A stretch of 64,000 bases of DNA, taken from NCBI RefSeq assembly GCF_026167525.1, contig NZ_CP110679.1, positions 744,001-808,000 on the forward strand. Direction: 5' to 3'. Positions 8,661-18,980 of the stretch are shown piece after piece; within the stretch, counting starts at the first letter, position 1, and each line of letters begins with the position of its first letter. The notes beneath the pieces were generated by a model, which did no database searches, was not told the DNA's origin, and worked only from the letters and a program-made list of their open reading frames with translations. This DNA is from Sphingomonas sp. M1-B02 (GTDB lineage Bacteria > Pseudomonadota > Alphaproteobacteria > Sphingomonadales > Sphingomonadaceae). The position numbers were made by a program, and so were the translations under genes.

Positions 8661-10439
8661 ATGCTCACCCTCACCAATAGCGGATTCAGCGATGCGCTGG
8701 TGATCCTGGGCGCCGCCGGGCTCGTGATTCCGGCGTTCGCGCGCTTCCGGATCAGCCCCGTGATCGGCTTCATTCTGGTCGGCGTGCTGGTCGGCCCGGC
8801 CGGCCTGGGCACGCTCGTGGGCCAGCAGCCCTGGCTCTATTATCTCACGATCAGCGATCCGCACTCGATCGAGCCCTTCGCCGAATTCGGCATCATCCTG
8901 CTGCTCTTCTCGATCGGGCTCGAGCTTTCGTTCAAGCGATTATGGGCGATGCGGACGCTCGTCTTCGGCGTAGGCGCCGCCGAGCTGCTGGGCGCCGGAC
9001 TGATCCTGGCCGCGGCGCTCTACCTCACCGGACTCAGCACCAGCGGATCGATCGGACTCGGGCTGGCGCTGGCTTTGTCCTCCACTGCTCTGGTCGTGCC
9101 GATCGCCGGGACCACCAGCGCAGTGGGCAAGGCTGCATTCGCGATGCTGCTGTTCGAGGATCTCGCGCTGGTGCCGATCATCTTCATGCTCGGCGCACTC
9201 GCCCCCGCCGCGAACGATGCCGGGATGATGGGGCTGCTGACCACGCTGGGTGCGGGGATCGTCACCATCGCCATCCTGTTCGTCGGCGGGCGCTTCCTGC
9301 TGCCGCGGATGTTTTCGCAGGCGGCGCGCACCAAGAGCCCCGAACTGTTCCTGGCGGCGAGCCTGCTGGCAGTGATCGTCGCCAGCCTGGCGACCACCGC
9401 GGCGGGGCTCTCCCCGATCGTCGGTGCGCTGATCGCGGGGTTGCTGATCGCCGAGACCGAATATCATGGCGAAGTCGAATCGATCACCGCGCCGTTCAAG
9501 GGGCTGGCGCTTGGCGTCTTCCTGATCACCGTGGGCATGCGGCTCGACCTGAGCTTCGTCGTCGATAACTGGTCGACATTGCTGCTCGCGACCGTGGTCG
9601 TGATGTCGGTCAAGGTCGCCGTGACGATGGGGCTGCTCAAGATCGCCGGCGCGCGCACCGGCACCGCGGCCGAGACCGGCGTGCTGATGGCAAGCCCGTC
9701 GGAGACGACGCTGATCGTGCTCGGCGTCGCCGGCGCGGCGGGGTTGATTCTGCCAGCGACCGCGGCTTTCTGGACGACGGTGACGGCGATCGGGCTCACG
9801 CTGACGCCGTTGCTCGCCAAGGCCGGACAATTTGCCTCGCGGCTGATCGATCAGGGCGCGCCGGTCTCCGATCTCGCCGAGACCGACATCGGCGTCGACG
9901 GGCCCGGCACGGTCGTGATCGGCTTCGGCCGGGTCGGGCGTACCGTCGCCGACATGCTGCGCCGCCACGACCAGCCCTATATCGGCGTCGACGCCGATAT
10001 CGACAATGTGAATGCCGCGCGGCGCGATGGCTATACCGTGCTGTTCGGCGACGTGGCGCGCACCGAACTGGTCGATCAGCTGAAGCTCGGCCACGCCAAG
10101 GCGCTGGTGCTGACGATGGACGATCCGGTGCTGACGGTGCGGCTCACCAAGCGCGTGCGCAGCTGGGTCCCCGATCTGCCGATCATCGCGCGCGCCCGCG
10201 ATGCGGCCCACGCCGCCGAGCTGTACAAGGCCGGGGCGACCGATGCCGTCCCCGAGACGCTCGAAAGCTCGCTGCAGCTATCGGAGGCCGTGCTGGTCGA
10301 TGTCGGCATGGCGGTCGGCCCGGTGATCGCATCGATCCACGAGAAGCGCGACGAGATGCGCAAGTCGATCAAGGAAGCCGCCGGCCTCCAGCGCGATCCG
10401 CGCATCCGGTTGCTGCGAAAAGGCGAAACGCCGATCTGA
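8661..10439 (+). CDS. CPA2 family K+(or Na+)/H+ antiporter with TrkA-N domain
   Basis: A 592-residue KefB/YbaL-like monovalent cation:proton antiporter. The first ~385 residues form the 12-13 helix exchanger domain, with FGIILLLFSIGLELS and LALSSTALVVP typical of CPA2. From about residue 415 there is a nucleotide-binding RCK/TrkA-N domain beginning TVVIGFGRVGRTVADML. It is likely involved in K+ efflux and pH or electrophile stress. I give no symbol because KefB, KefC and YbaL types cannot be separated here. There is no KefF/KefG ancillary gene beside it. Confidence 0.9.
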   Translation: MLTLTNSGFSDALVILGAAGLVIPAFARFRISPVIGFILVGVLVGPAGLGTLVGQQPWLYYLTISDPHSIEPFAEFGIILLLFSIGLELSFKRLWAMRTLVFGVGAAELLGAGLILAAALYLTGLSTSGSIGLGLALALSSTALVVPIAGTTSAVGKAAFAMLLFEDLALVPIIFMLGALAPAANDAGMMGLLTTLGAGIVTIAILFVGGRFLLPRMFSQAARTKSPELFLAASLLAVIVASLATTAAGLSPIVGALIAGLLIAETEYHGEVESITAPFKGLALGVFLITVGMRLDLSFVVDNWSTLLLATVVVMSVKVAVTMGLLKIAGARTGTAAETGVLMASPSETTLIVLGVAGAAGLILPATAAFWTTVTAIGLTLTPLLAKAGQFASRLIDQGAPVSDLAETDIGVDGPGTVVIGFGRVGRTVADMLRRHDQPYIGVDADIDNVNAARRDGYTVLFGDVARTELVDQLKLGHAKALVLTMDDPVLTVRLTKRVRSWVPDLPIIARARDAAHAAELYKAGATDAVPETLESSLQLSEAVLVDVGMAVGPVIASIHEKRDEMRKSIKEAAGLQRDPRIRLLRKGETPI

Positions 10440-10500
10440 TTCGCCTTGCCCGCGGCAAGGGCGAGACGCATGATCAGGCGACCAAATGGGAGCCTCTCGC

Positions 10501-11013
10501 ATGTTCGAATCGCTGTTTCTCATCCTCGCCGCCAGCGGCGCCCAGGCCGCCGACCCGCTGGCGCCGGCACGCGAAGGCAAGATTCAATGCATCGCTCCCA
10601 ACAAGGAGAAGAAGACCTGCATGGGGACCGCGACCTACACGGTACGGCCCGATGGCAGCTATGACAGCGTCGTCGTCGCGATGATCGCGCCCGCCCCGCT
10701 GATCACGATGGAGACGCGTTCGTCGGGCAAGGTGGAGGACGGCGCCGTGTGCGGGCTGGTTCGCAGCCAGGATTATGCCGCGTCGAAGTTCAGCGTCGAC
10801 GGCAAGCCCGCCGACGCCGCGACCGCCGAGGCGATCAAGGGCCAGGTGCTGGGCGCGATCGCGTCCATGGACGGCAAGAATGGCTGCGCGCGCGACCGAG
10901 TCGACGGGGATCTAGTTGCCGTCGAGGTCACGCTGGACGGGGTGGCGCGGCCGGAGCTCAACCAGAAGATCTCCTGGGTGAAGCCCGAGGAGGGGTACAA
11001 GATCGGCCAGTAA
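10501..11013 (+). CDS. Secreted protein of unknown function
   Basis: A 170-residue protein with a signal peptide (MFESLFLILAASGAQA, cleavage after AQA). The mature part has four cysteines, in the contexts IQCIAP, KTCMGT, AVCGLV and NGCARD, which suggest two disulfides in the periplasm. I do not recognise the family. The ATG at 10501 has GGAG 8 nt upstream and is preferred to the one at 10486. It converges on alaS with 16 bp between stops, where a GC-rich hairpin (11021-11042) might act as a shared terminator. Confidence 0.8.
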   Translation: MFESLFLILAASGAQAADPLAPAREGKIQCIAPNKEKKTCMGTATYTVRPDGSYDSVVVAMIAPAPLITMETRSSGKVEDGAVCGLVRSQDYAASKFSVDGKPADAATAEAIKGQVLGAIASMDGKNGCARDRVDGDLVAVEVTLDGVARPELNQKISWVKPEEGYKIGQ

Positions 11014-11029
11014 GGCCGGAGGCGGCGGG

Positions 11030-13687
11030 TCAGACCGCCGCCTTCGCCTCGGCCAGCGCCTCGCGCACTGCGGCGAGCGCTTCGACGCCCTTCGTCCCGT
11101 CGGGACCGCCGCCCTGCGCCATGTCGGCACGGCCGCCACCGCCCTGCCCGCCCAGCACCGCCACCGCGCGCTTGACGAGATCGACCGCGCTCTGGCTGGC
11201 GACGAGATCGTCGGTAACGCCGACGGCGACCGACGCCCGGCCCTCGTTCACCACCACCAAAGCCACCACGCCCGAGCCGATGCGCTGCTTGGCTTCGTCC
11301 ACCGCGCCACGCAGCGACTTGGGATCGATCCCCTCGATCACCTGGCCGATGAAGTTGACCCCGGCTACCTGCTCGGGCCCGGCAGGCGCGGACGCCCCGC
11401 CCCCGCCCATTGCCAGCGCCTTCTTCGCCTCGGCCAGCTCGCGCTCGAGTCGGCGGCGGTCCTCGACCAAGGCGGCGACGCGCGCCGGCACTTCGTCGGG
11501 GGAGGATTTGAGCGCCGCCGCCGCCTCGCGCAGCCGCTCGTCGCGGGCGTTGAGCCACAGCCGCGCAGCCTCGCCGGTCAACGCCTCGATGCGGCGGATG
11601 CCCGAGGAGACGGCGCTTTCGGAGATGATCTTGAAGATCGCGATGTCGCCGGTCGCCTCGACATGGGTGCCGCCGCACAGCTCGACCGAGTAAGACGCAT
11701 CCGCCCCCCGGCCCATCGACAGCACGCGGACCTCGTCGCCATATTTCTCGCCGAACAGGGCCATCGCGCCCGCGGCGATCGCGTCGTCGGGAGTCATCAG
11801 CCGGGTGGTGACCGATTCATTGTGACGGATCTGCGCGTTCACATCGACCTCGATGTCGGCGATCTGCTGCCCGGTCAGCGCCGAGGGGTGCGAGAAATCG
11901 AAGCGCAGCCGATCGGCGGCGACCAGGCTGCCCTTCTGGCTGACATGCCCGCCCAGATGCGCGCGCAGCGCCGCGTGGAGCAGATGCGTCGCGCTATGGT
12001 TGGCGCGGATCGCGTCGCGGCGCTCGACATCGACCTGGAGATGGACCGTGTCGCCGACTGCAAGCTCGCCGCTTTCGATCTTGGCCTGATGCGCGTGGAT
12101 GCGGCCGAGCGGCTTGGACGTGTCGTGCACGACCGCGCGCAGCTTGTCGTTGGAGAGGATGCCGGCGTCGCCCATCTGGCCGCCGCTCTCGCCGTAAAAG
12201 GGCGTCTGGTTGGTGATGACGATGACGCTCTCGCCGGCGCCGACGCGTTCGACGCGCGCTCCGTCCTTGACCAAAGCGAGCACCTGGCCTTCGCCATCGG
12301 TGCCCGAATAGCCGATGAATTCGGTGCTGCCGAGTTCGTCGGCGAGATCGTACCACAGATCGTCCGATGCCTTGTCGCCCGATCCCTTCCAGGCGGCACG
12401 GGCGGCGCGCTTCTGCTCGGCCATCGCGCTGTCGAAGCCGGCACGATCGACCGCGATCGACTGGGCGCGCAGAGCGTCCTCGGTCAGGTCATAGGGGAAG
12501 CCGAACGTGTCGTAGAGCTTGAACGCAGTCGCGCCGGGCAGCGTATCGCCGGCCATCATGCCATGCGTCGCCTCGTCGAGCAGGCGCAGGCCGTTCGAGA
12601 GCGTCTGGCGGAAACGGGTTTCCTCCTGGAGCAAGGTCGCCTCGATCAGCGGCTGGGCGCGGAGCAGCTCCGGGAAGGCCGCGCCCATCTCGGCGACGAG
12701 CGACGGCACCAGCCGGTGCATCAAGGGCTCCTTGGCGCCGAGCAAATGGGCGTGACGCATTGCGCGGCGCATGATCCGGCGCAAAACGTAGCCGCGGCCC
12801 TCATTGGCGGGCAGCACGCCGTCGGACACCAGGAAGCCCGACGCGCGGAGGTGATCGGCGATGACGCGGTGGCTCGCCTGATTGTCGCCGGTGGTGACCG
12901 AGCCGGTAAGTGCGCCCGATTGCTCGATCAGCGCCTTGAACGTGTCGGTGTCATAATTGTCGGTGACGCCCTGGAGCACCGCGGCGACTCGCTCGAGCCC
13001 CATGCCGGTGTCGATGCTCGGCTTGGGCAGATCGGCGACGATCACGTCGGCTTCCTGCAGATGCTGCATGAAGACCAGATTCCAGATCTCGACGAAGCGA
13101 TCGCCGTCCTCCTCGGGCGATCCCGGCGGGCCGCCCCAGATATGATCGCCATGATCGTAGAAGATTTCCGAGCAGGGACCCGAGGGCCCGTCGGCCCCCA
13201 TCGCCCAGAAATTATCCTTGGTGGCGATGCGGATGATCCGGCTTTCGGGCAGCCCGGCGATCTTCTTCCACAGGTCGAACGCCTGGTCGTCGGTATGATA
13301 GACGGTCGCGGTCAGCCGGTCGGGCGAGAGGCCCCATTCCCTGGTCAGCAGCGTCCAGGCGCGGCTGATCGCCTGTTCCTTGAAATAGTCGCCGAACGAG
13401 AAGTTGCCGAGCATTTCGAAGAAGGTGTGGTGGCGCGCGGTGTAGCCGACATTGTCGAGATCATTATGCTTGCCGCCCGCGCGGACGCATTTCTGGCTGC
13501 TGGTAGCGGTGGAATAAGGCCGCGATTCTAGACCGGTGAAGACGTTCTTGAACGGCACCATGCCCGCATTGACGAACATGAGGGTCGGATCGTTATGCGG
13601 CACCAGCGGGGCGGAAGGAACGCGCGCGTGGCCCTGCCCTTCGAAATAGTCGAGGAAGCTGCGGCGGATGTCGTTGGTCGAGGTCAT
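11030..13687 (-). CDS. alaS: Alanine--tRNA ligase
   Basis: Charges tRNA-Ala and edits Ser and Gly mischarging. The 885-residue length is normal. The N-terminal class II core carries [20 protein letters not shown] and [20 protein letters not shown]. The editing domain has [12 protein letters not shown] (zinc site HxxxH) and, near residue 665, [12 protein letters not shown]. The Gly-rich end [16 protein letters not shown] is the C-Ala domain. It is monocistronic here. In many bacteria alaS follows recA, but recA in this window lies 5 kb away. Confidence 0.98.
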   Translation of the reverse strand: MTSTNDIRRSFLDYFEGQGHARVPSAPLVPHNDPTLMFVNAGMVPFKNVFTGLESRPYSTATSSQKCVRAGGKHNDLDNVGYTARHHTFFEMLGNFSFGDYFKEQAISRAWTLLTREWGLSPDRLTATVYHTDDQAFDLWKKIAGLPESRIIRIATKDNFWAMGADGPSGPCSEIFYDHGDHIWGGPPGSPEEDGDRFVEIWNLVFMQHLQEADVIVADLPKPSIDTGMGLERVAAVLQGVTDNYDTDTFKALIEQSGALTGSVTTGDNQASHRVIADHLRASGFLVSDGVLPANEGRGYVLRRIMRRAMRHAHLLGAKEPLMHRLVPSLVAEMGAAFPELLRAQPLIEATLLQEETRFRQTLSNGLRLLDEATHGMMAGDTLPGATAFKLYDTFGFPYDLTEDALRAQSIAVDRAGFDSAMAEQKRAARAAWKGSGDKASDDLWYDLADELGSTEFIGYSGTDGEGQVLALVKDGARVERVGAGESVIVITNQTPFYGESGGQMGDAGILSNDKLRAVVHDTSKPLGRIHAHQAKIESGELAVGDTVHLQVDVERRDAIRANHSATHLLHAALRAHLGGHVSQKGSLVAADRLRFDFSHPSALTGQQIADIEVDVNAQIRHNESVTTRLMTPDDAIAAGAMALFGEKYGDEVRVLSMGRGADASYSVELCGGTHVEATGDIAIFKIISESAVSSGIRRIEALTGEAARLWLNARDERLREAAAALKSSPDEVPARVAALVEDRRRLERELAEAKKALAMGGGGASAPAGPEQVAGVNFIGQVIEGIDPKSLRGAVDEAKQRIGSGVVALVVVNEGRASVAVGVTDDLVASQSAVDLVKRAVAVLGGQGGGGRADMAQGGGPDGTKGVEALAAVREALAEAKAAV

Positions 13688-14028
13688 GGATGCGACTTAG
13701 GGGCGCGCGGCGTCTTCCTCAAGCGAAACGGTTGAGCGGATATGGCGACCAGTTTTGCCTGGGTCCGACCTTTTCGGTCCAGGCGCCTGCGAGGCAGCGA
13801 CGGGAGCGGAAGCTGCGAGCGAGATCGCTGCCGGTTCCTGGCGCTGGACAGTGGCCAAGAGGAGGACCGGTCGCGGCTGGCCGGGATCGTCCCCGAGGTT
13901 ACGAAGACGATGTACCGAGCGCATCGCCCACACGACCACCCCGTGCGGGCCGCCTCCAGGATCCTAGCCATTTTGGAGACGTAGCAATCATGGTATAGTT
14001 ACGGTGGCTCAACGGTCTGGGGGGAAAC
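13688..14028. other. 341-bp stretch without a convincing gene
   Basis: This is the gap between the start of alaS (minus) and the start of the secreted protein at 14029 (plus), so it must hold two divergent promoters. I could not fix their boxes. Short open frames exist on both strands, for example 13697-13939 on minus. Their codon use is unlike the GC3-rich neighbours and none has a clear ribosome binding site. No repeat or RNA gene was seen. Confidence 0.5.
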
Positions 14029-14994
14029 ATGGCAATGAGACTGGTTTGCGCCGCTGTTGCGACGCTGTTGTTCTCACCGTCGATTGCGCATGCGCAGGCG
14101 GGCTGGACCGCAGTGCAGCAGCCAGGCCAGCCGACCGCGGCGCGGGTGCAAGTGCCCGGAACGTCGCTTCGCGGCGTGGCTGTCACCTGCGATCGCGGGC
14201 GGCCGTTAATGGCCGTACGTCTGGCAACGAAGGCGACGGCGCGCGCGGCGCGCGGTCGGCTGATCGTCGGCGCGGCGATCCACGAGGTCGGGCTCGCACG
14301 GATCGGCACGTCTGAAACATGGATGATCCCGATCACCGATCCCGCGCTGCTCGGCCGGATGGCGGCGGGCGGCGTCGCTTCGCTGCATGTGACCGGGATG
14401 CCGCCCGCGGGGTTTCCGCTGGCGGGCGCCGATGCCGCCTTCGCTGCCGCGCTGGCGAGCTGTTACAAGCCAAGCGCAGCAACAGCCTTGCCGTCATCCG
14501 CTCCTACCGCACGCGCGACCGGCGGGTTGGCCGCGACCGACCTCGCTGCGATCGAAACGGTGGTGCGCCGCGCCTACGCATATGAGGAAACAGGACCGTC
14601 CCTGATGACGCCGCGCGCCGATGCCATCGCGGCAGAATGCGCAGCGCTACAGACGCGCTACGATCGCAAGCTCGGCGAGAGTGAATCCTTTGGGCTCTGT
14701 TCCGAGGATGCCGGCGCGCTGTGCGGATGCCAGGACATGGACGAAGCGGTCTTGAAGCGGACGCTTCGGGTGACGGCAGCCGAAATCGCGCCGGGCCGCG
14801 CCCGTGCGATCGCGCGCTTTGCACTCTTCACCGGCGAGCCGGCGACGCGATCGGTGACATTGGAACTGGTGAAGGCGCCGACTGGCTGGAAGATCGACCG
14901 AGTCGGCAGCGAGCAGGCAACCCAGCTCGACGGAATCATCAAGATGCGAAAGGCGCTGGGCCTGGCTGCCTGGACACCGCCCATGGACCGGTAA
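14029..14994 (+). CDS. Secreted protein of unknown function
   Basis: A 321-residue protein with a clear signal peptide (MAMRLVCAAVATLLFSPSIA, cleaved near AHAQ). Residues 30-150 form a beta-rich, Gly/Ala-rich region. The C-terminal half (about 165-315) begins AIETVVRRAYAYEE and ends in an alternating charged and hydrophobic pattern. It contains Cys residues in AECAAL, FGLCSE and LCGCQDMDE. The C-terminal half resembles in layout periplasmic DUF3828-type domains, but I cannot confirm that. A purine-rich GGGGGGAAAC precedes the ATG. The function is unknown. Confidence 0.75.
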   Translation: MAMRLVCAAVATLLFSPSIAHAQAGWTAVQQPGQPTAARVQVPGTSLRGVAVTCDRGRPLMAVRLATKATARAARGRLIVGAAIHEVGLARIGTSETWMIPITDPALLGRMAAGGVASLHVTGMPPAGFPLAGADAAFAAALASCYKPSAATALPSSAPTARATGGLAATDLAAIETVVRRAYAYEETGPSLMTPRADAIAAECAALQTRYDRKLGESESFGLCSEDAGALCGCQDMDEAVLKRTLRVTAAEIAPGRARAIARFALFTGEPATRSVTLELVKAPTGWKIDRVGSEQATQLDGIIKMRKALGLAAWTPPMDR

Positions 14995-15056
14995 CTGCGT
15001 TTCACGCCAAGAGCGGCTTTTAGCGCCGCAATGCCCCTGTGCCGTCCCCGGCGCGC

Positions 15057-16313
15057 TTACCCGAACGGCGCGTCGATCGACCTGGGCGGGACGCTGAACC
15101 ATTTCGGGCCGGCATCGGTCATGTGGAAACAATCCTCGAGGCGGATGCCGAACTTGCCGGGGAGATACAGGCCGGGCTCGTTGGAGAAGCACATGCCGGG
15201 GGCGAGCAAGGTCTTTTCGCCGCGGACGAGGTTGATCGGCTCGTGGCCGTCCATGCCGATGCCGTGGCCGGTGCGGTGCGAGAGGCCCGGGAGCTTGTAG
15301 TCGGGGCCGTAGCCGAGCGACGTGTAGTATCGGCGGACCGCGTCGTCGACGCTGCCCGCGGGAACGCCGAGTTTCGCGGCTTCGAAGGCGATCTGCTGGC
15401 CGTGGGCGACTTCGTCCCAGACCTTGCGCTGCTCCAGCGTCGGCTCGCCGAAGACGAAGCTGCGCGAGACATCGGACTGATAGCCCTGGACGCTGCAGCC
15501 GCAGTCCATGAGGACGACTTCGCCGGGGACGACGCGTTGCGGCTTGCGGGTGCCGTGCGGATAGGCCGCGGCCTCGCCGAGCAGGATCAGGTTCCATTCG
15601 TTCGACCCGCCGAGCTTGCGGGTGGCCGCGCTCATCAACGCGGCGATATCCTGCGGCGTCATGCCGGCGGTGATGCGGCGATGGGTCCAGCGATAGGCGG
15701 CGATCGTCACGTCGGTCGCCAGCTGCATCAAGGCGATCTCGGCGGGCGTCTTGATCATCCGGCAGCCGCGGACGACCGGGTTGGCCGAGACGATCCGGGC
15801 GCCGGGCAGCGCGCGCTGGAGGCCGTCGACGATGAAATAGCGATTGGTTTCCTCGATCCCGAGGGGCAGCTTGTCGAGCCTGCGCTCGCGCAGGAAGGCG
15901 GCGACCAGCGCGAGCGGATCCTCATCCTCCTGCCACACGCGGATCTCGGCGGGCACGCCCAAACTCTCGCGAACCGATGGCTCTTCGAAAAACGGCGTGA
16001 CGATGCAGGCCTCGCCCTCTGCAGGAAGGATCGCCGCGGTCAGCCGCTCGCTGCGGCCCCAGCGGACGGCGGTGAAATAGAGTAGAGACGAGCCCGGTTC
16101 GATCAGCACCGCGCCGATGCCTGCCGCTTTCATCAGCGCCTGCGCGCGGGCGATCCGCGCCTGCCGTTCGGCGGGGCCGATCGGCTGCGCACCGGTGGTG
16201 AGGTCCTTGAGCTCGGAAACGTCCTGCTGGGCAGCGGCCAGCAGGCCGGGGGCGGTGAGCAGCGGCAGCGCGGCTCCGGCGGCGATCATCTGGCGGCGAG
16301 TGAGGGATGGCAT
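15057..16313 (-). CDS. Exported M24 family (Xaa-Pro) metallopeptidase
   Basis: A 418-residue aminopeptidase P/prolidase-like protein. The N-terminus MPSLTRRQMIAAGAALPLLT has an RR motif and hydrophobic core like a Tat signal, so a periplasmic folded enzyme is inferred. The creatinase N-domain is followed by a pita-bread catalytic domain. Metal ligands are visible as the Asp in LMDCGC, Asp in YQSDVSRSF, His in HRTGHGIGM, Glu in FSNEPGLY and Glu in IRLEDCF. It would remove N-terminal residues before proline, or cut Xaa-Pro dipeptides. The ATG at 16313 is chosen because it begins the Tat-like signal. Confidence 0.88.
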   Translation of the reverse strand: MPSLTRRQMIAAGAALPLLTAPGLLAAAQQDVSELKDLTTGAQPIGPAERQARIARAQALMKAAGIGAVLIEPGSSLLYFTAVRWGRSERLTAAILPAEGEACIVTPFFEEPSVRESLGVPAEIRVWQEDEDPLALVAAFLRERRLDKLPLGIEETNRYFIVDGLQRALPGARIVSANPVVRGCRMIKTPAEIALMQLATDVTIAAYRWTHRRITAGMTPQDIAALMSAATRKLGGSNEWNLILLGEAAAYPHGTRKPQRVVPGEVVLMDCGCSVQGYQSDVSRSFVFGEPTLEQRKVWDEVAHGQQIAFEAAKLGVPAGSVDDAVRRYYTSLGYGPDYKLPGLSHRTGHGIGMDGHEPINLVRGEKTLLAPGMCFSNEPGLYLPGKFGIRLEDCFHMTDAGPKWFSVPPRSIDAPFG

Positions 16314-16441
16314 GCAGCAGCTCCGATATGGCTTTCCCGCGATAGGGCGCGGAGGGCCGCCGGGGCAATCCCCGTCGCGCAGGGGTTGACCCGGCGGCGA
16401 CAATCCCCTTCGTTGCCGGCAACGAAAGTAAAGGGATTTGC

Positions 16442-17767
16442 GTGGGCAAGCGTCTGACGTGGTACATCATTGCCGGGCTTCTGCTCGGTGGGCTGGTCGG
16501 CTGGGGGATGAACGTCGCCTATGACGACAATGGCGGCCCGGGCACCGAATTTCTGGCCGGCGCCAGCTATTGGTTCGACATCCCGACGCAGATGTTCCTG
16601 CACCTGATCAAGATGATCATCGCGCCGCTGGTGGTTTCCACCCTGGTCGTGGGCATCGCGCATATGGGCGGGACCGGGGCGATCGGGCGGGTGGGCATCA
16701 AGGCATTTTTCTGGTTCGTCTGCGCCAGCCTGATATCGCTGACCCTGGGGCTGATCCTGGTGAACGTGCTCCAGCCGGGCGTGGGGCTGAACCTGCCGCT
16801 CCCCGACGCGGCGGCGGCCAGCGGAGTCGACCGTACCGGCTTCGACGCGGCCAAATTCTTCACCCATATCATCCCGACCTCGGCCATCGACGCGATGGCG
16901 ACCAACGACATCCTCCAGCTCGTGATCTTCTCGCTCTTCTTCGGCGTCGGCATGGCGGCGGTGGGCGAGAAGGCCAAGCCGCTGCTCGACGGACTCGAGG
17001 CGCTGGTGAGCGTGATGCTGACGGTCACCGGCTATGTCATGCTGTTCGCACCGATCGCAGTGTTCTGCGCGGTGGCGCGGACGCTGGCGACGCGGGGGCT
17101 GGGCGTGGTGGGCGACCTCGCTTACTTCATGGGGACCTTCTATATCGGGCTCGCGGTGCTGTGGTCGGTGCTGCTAGGAGCCTGCTTCCTGATCGTCGGG
17201 CGGCGGACGGGGACCCTGCTGCGCTATCTGCGCGATCCGATCCTGCTCGGCTTCTCGACCGCGTCGTCGGAAGCCGCCTATCCGCGCACGCTCGAGGCGC
17301 TCGACAAGTTCGGGGTGCCGCCGCGGATCGCCAGCTTCGTGCTGCCGCTGGGTTACTCGTTCAACCTCGACGGCTCGATGATGTACATGACCTTCGCGTC
17401 GATCTTCATCGCGCAGGCCTACGGCATCCAGCTCGACTGGGCGACGATGATCTCGATGCTGCTGATCCTGATGATCACCAGCAAGGGCATCGCCGGCGTG
17501 CCGCGCGCCAGCCTGGTGGTGATCACGGGCACGCTGGCGCATTTCCAGATCCCCGAGGCGGGCATCCTGCTGATCCTGGCGGTGGATCATTTCCTCGACA
17601 TGGGCCGGACCGCGACCAACGTGATCGGCAATGCGGTCGCGGCGACGGTGGTGGCGCGCTGGGAGGGGCAGCTCGATGCGCCCGAGGATCCGGACGAGGC
17701 GATCGTGCTGCCAGTTGCCGGGCGGCCGGGAAGCGAGGACAGCTTCCAGGATTACGGCAAGAGCTGA
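16442..17767 (+). CDS. Dicarboxylate/amino acid:cation symporter
   Basis: A 441-residue member of the DAACS family (DctA/GltP). It has about 8 membrane helices and the family hallmarks TASSEAAYPRTLEAL (serine-rich hairpin 1), [27 protein letters not shown] (hairpin 2) and MGRTATNVIGNAVA. It takes up C4-dicarboxylates or acidic amino acids with H+ or Na+; the MGRTATNV variant leaves the substrate open. The start is GTG at 16442 after an AAAGGGA site. A second, divergent family member lies at 41261-42586. Confidence 0.9.
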   Translation: MGKRLTWYIIAGLLLGGLVGWGMNVAYDDNGGPGTEFLAGASYWFDIPTQMFLHLIKMIIAPLVVSTLVVGIAHMGGTGAIGRVGIKAFFWFVCASLISLTLGLILVNVLQPGVGLNLPLPDAAAASGVDRTGFDAAKFFTHIIPTSAIDAMATNDILQLVIFSLFFGVGMAAVGEKAKPLLDGLEALVSVMLTVTGYVMLFAPIAVFCAVARTLATRGLGVVGDLAYFMGTFYIGLAVLWSVLLGACFLIVGRRTGTLLRYLRDPILLGFSTASSEAAYPRTLEALDKFGVPPRIASFVLPLGYSFNLDGSMMYMTFASIFIAQAYGIQLDWATMISMLLILMITSKGIAGVPRASLVVITGTLAHFQIPEAGILLILAVDHFLDMGRTATNVIGNAVAATVVARWEGQLDAPEDPDEAIVLPVAGRPGSEDSFQDYGKS

Positions 17768-17797
17768 GGGGTGCCGTCTTGCCGGCGAGCGCCCTGA

Positions 17798-18136
17798 TCA
17801 GCTCGCCGGATGGTACATGAATTCGCGCAATTCCTGGGCGCAGCGGCAGGCGACGGCGATCTTGCGCGCCCAGGCGATCGCCTCCCCGCGTGACGGCAGT
17901 TCGAGCACGGTGAATCCGCCGGTGAGCCGGCTTCCGGGATAGGTTTCGGCGGATATCGATCCGTCGCCGGAGAGCCGGACCGGCGCGACCTGCTCGTTGA
18001 TGCCGCCGCCGAAGACATAGACGCCGGCGGCCTTGGCCTCCTCGATCACGGCAAGCGACTCGGCGGCCACCCGTGGGAGTTCCGCGTCGCTGACGACCAT
18101 GGCTTCGCTGGGGAAGGAGATCAGATATTTGGTCAT
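17798..18136 (-). CDS. YCII/DGPF-domain protein
   Basis: A 112-residue protein with the YCII-related fold: MTKYLISFPSEAM at the start, a central VYVFGGGINEQ, and the DGSI-x-GGFTVLELPSRGEAIAWA pattern in the second half. Such proteins are often linked to ECF sigma factors, but none is adjacent here. Its biochemical role is unknown in most cases. It is 18 bp downstream of the GST gene on the same strand, so both are probably in one transcript. Confidence 0.8.
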   Translation of the reverse strand: MTKYLISFPSEAMVVSDAELPRVAAESLAVIEEAKAAGVYVFGGGINEQVAPVRLSGDGSISAETYPGSRLTGGFTVLELPSRGEAIAWARKIAVACRCAQELREFMYHPAS

Positions 18137-18154
18137 GCGGGCAGTCCTCCCCGA

Positions 18155-18778
18155 TCAGGCATAAGCATAGGGCCCGCCGACCTTGAGCGCCGCCTGGTAG
18201 GCGGGGCGGGCGTGGACCTTGGCGATCCAGGCGGCGAGATGCGGGCGGCCTTCGGTGGCCGCGGCGCGGGCGACGGCGGCTTCGAGGGGGAAGCTCATGA
18301 TGATATCGGCGGCGGTGAAGTCCTGGCCGGCGAACCAGGGGCGCGATGCGAGCTCGGCCTCGACATAATCGAGATGGACGTCGATCATCGGCTGGAATTT
18401 CTTCTGCGCGACCTTGCCGAGCAGGGGGATGCGGCTGAGCACGAGCTTGGTGAACAAGGGCGGCATAAGCGAGCCCTCGGCATAATGGAGGAAGAAGCGG
18501 TAGCGCAGCGCATCGTCGCGGTGCGCGGGGGCGCCGAGGCGACCGTCGGCATGCTCGACCAGATAGTCGATGATCGCCCCGGTTTCCGCGACGACGCGGC
18601 CGTCATTCTCGATCACCGGCGACTTGCCCAAGGGGTGGATGCGCTTGAGTTCGGGCGGCGCGAGCATGGTCGTCTTGTTCCGCTCGTAGCGCTTCACTTC
18701 ATAGGGAAGCCCGAGCTCCTCGAGCAGCCAGAGGATGCGCTGCGAGCGCGAATTTTCGAGATGGTGGACGATGATCAT
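18155..18778 (-). CDS. Glutathione S-transferase family protein
   Basis: A 207-residue GST. The N-terminal thioredoxin-like domain reads MIIVHHLENSRSQRILWLLE and has the cis-proline and SNAIL-like site GKSPVIENDGRVVAETGAI. The C-terminal helical domain ends HARPAYQAALK. The Ser/Arg pair in NSRSQRI suggests a beta- or theta-like catalytic serine. It likely conjugates glutathione to small electrophiles. It heads a two-gene run with the YCII protein. Confidence 0.88.
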   Translation of the reverse strand: MIIVHHLENSRSQRILWLLEELGLPYEVKRYERNKTTMLAPPELKRIHPLGKSPVIENDGRVVAETGAIIDYLVEHADGRLGAPAHRDDALRYRFFLHYAEGSLMPPLFTKLVLSRIPLLGKVAQKKFQPMIDVHLDYVEAELASRPWFAGQDFTAADIIMSFPLEAAVARAAATEGRPHLAAWIAKVHARPAYQAALKVGGPYAYA

Positions 18779-18854
18779 GGCGGCGCTCCCGGCTTAGCTT
18801 CGCACTTTTCGCGTGTTTTGACTCACAAGATTGCCCGACGAAGCAACAAAGCGA

Positions 18855-18886
18855 AAGACCCGGCGCAGGGCAATGCGCCGGGTCTT
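18855..18886 (-). terminator. Hairpin terminator downstream of recA
   Basis: A 13-bp perfect stem (arms AAGACCCGGCGCA and TGCGCCGGGTCTT) with a 6-nt loop lies about 95 nt past the recA stop. The sequence after it on the minus strand is TTCGCTTTG, so the T run is short, but the stem is strong. Confidence 0.65.
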
Positions 18887-18980
18887 CCGATGGGAACGAG
18901 CGTCCCGTGACCGCTGCCAGGCACCAGCAGGTGGCGGCGCGGCCGAAGCTAGAGAGAGGTTCGAGGCCAGGCCGCGTCCC

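Noticed and set aside
8940..10211. A 423-codon minus-strand frame within the antiporter gene
   Set aside because: Fully antisense to a clear 592-residue transporter; low-complexity Gln/Arg/His-rich translation.
13697..13939. An 80-codon minus-strand frame upstream of alaS
   Set aside because: Mixed third-position bases unlike neighbours, a poorly placed start and no recognisable motif; kept only as a note on the gap.
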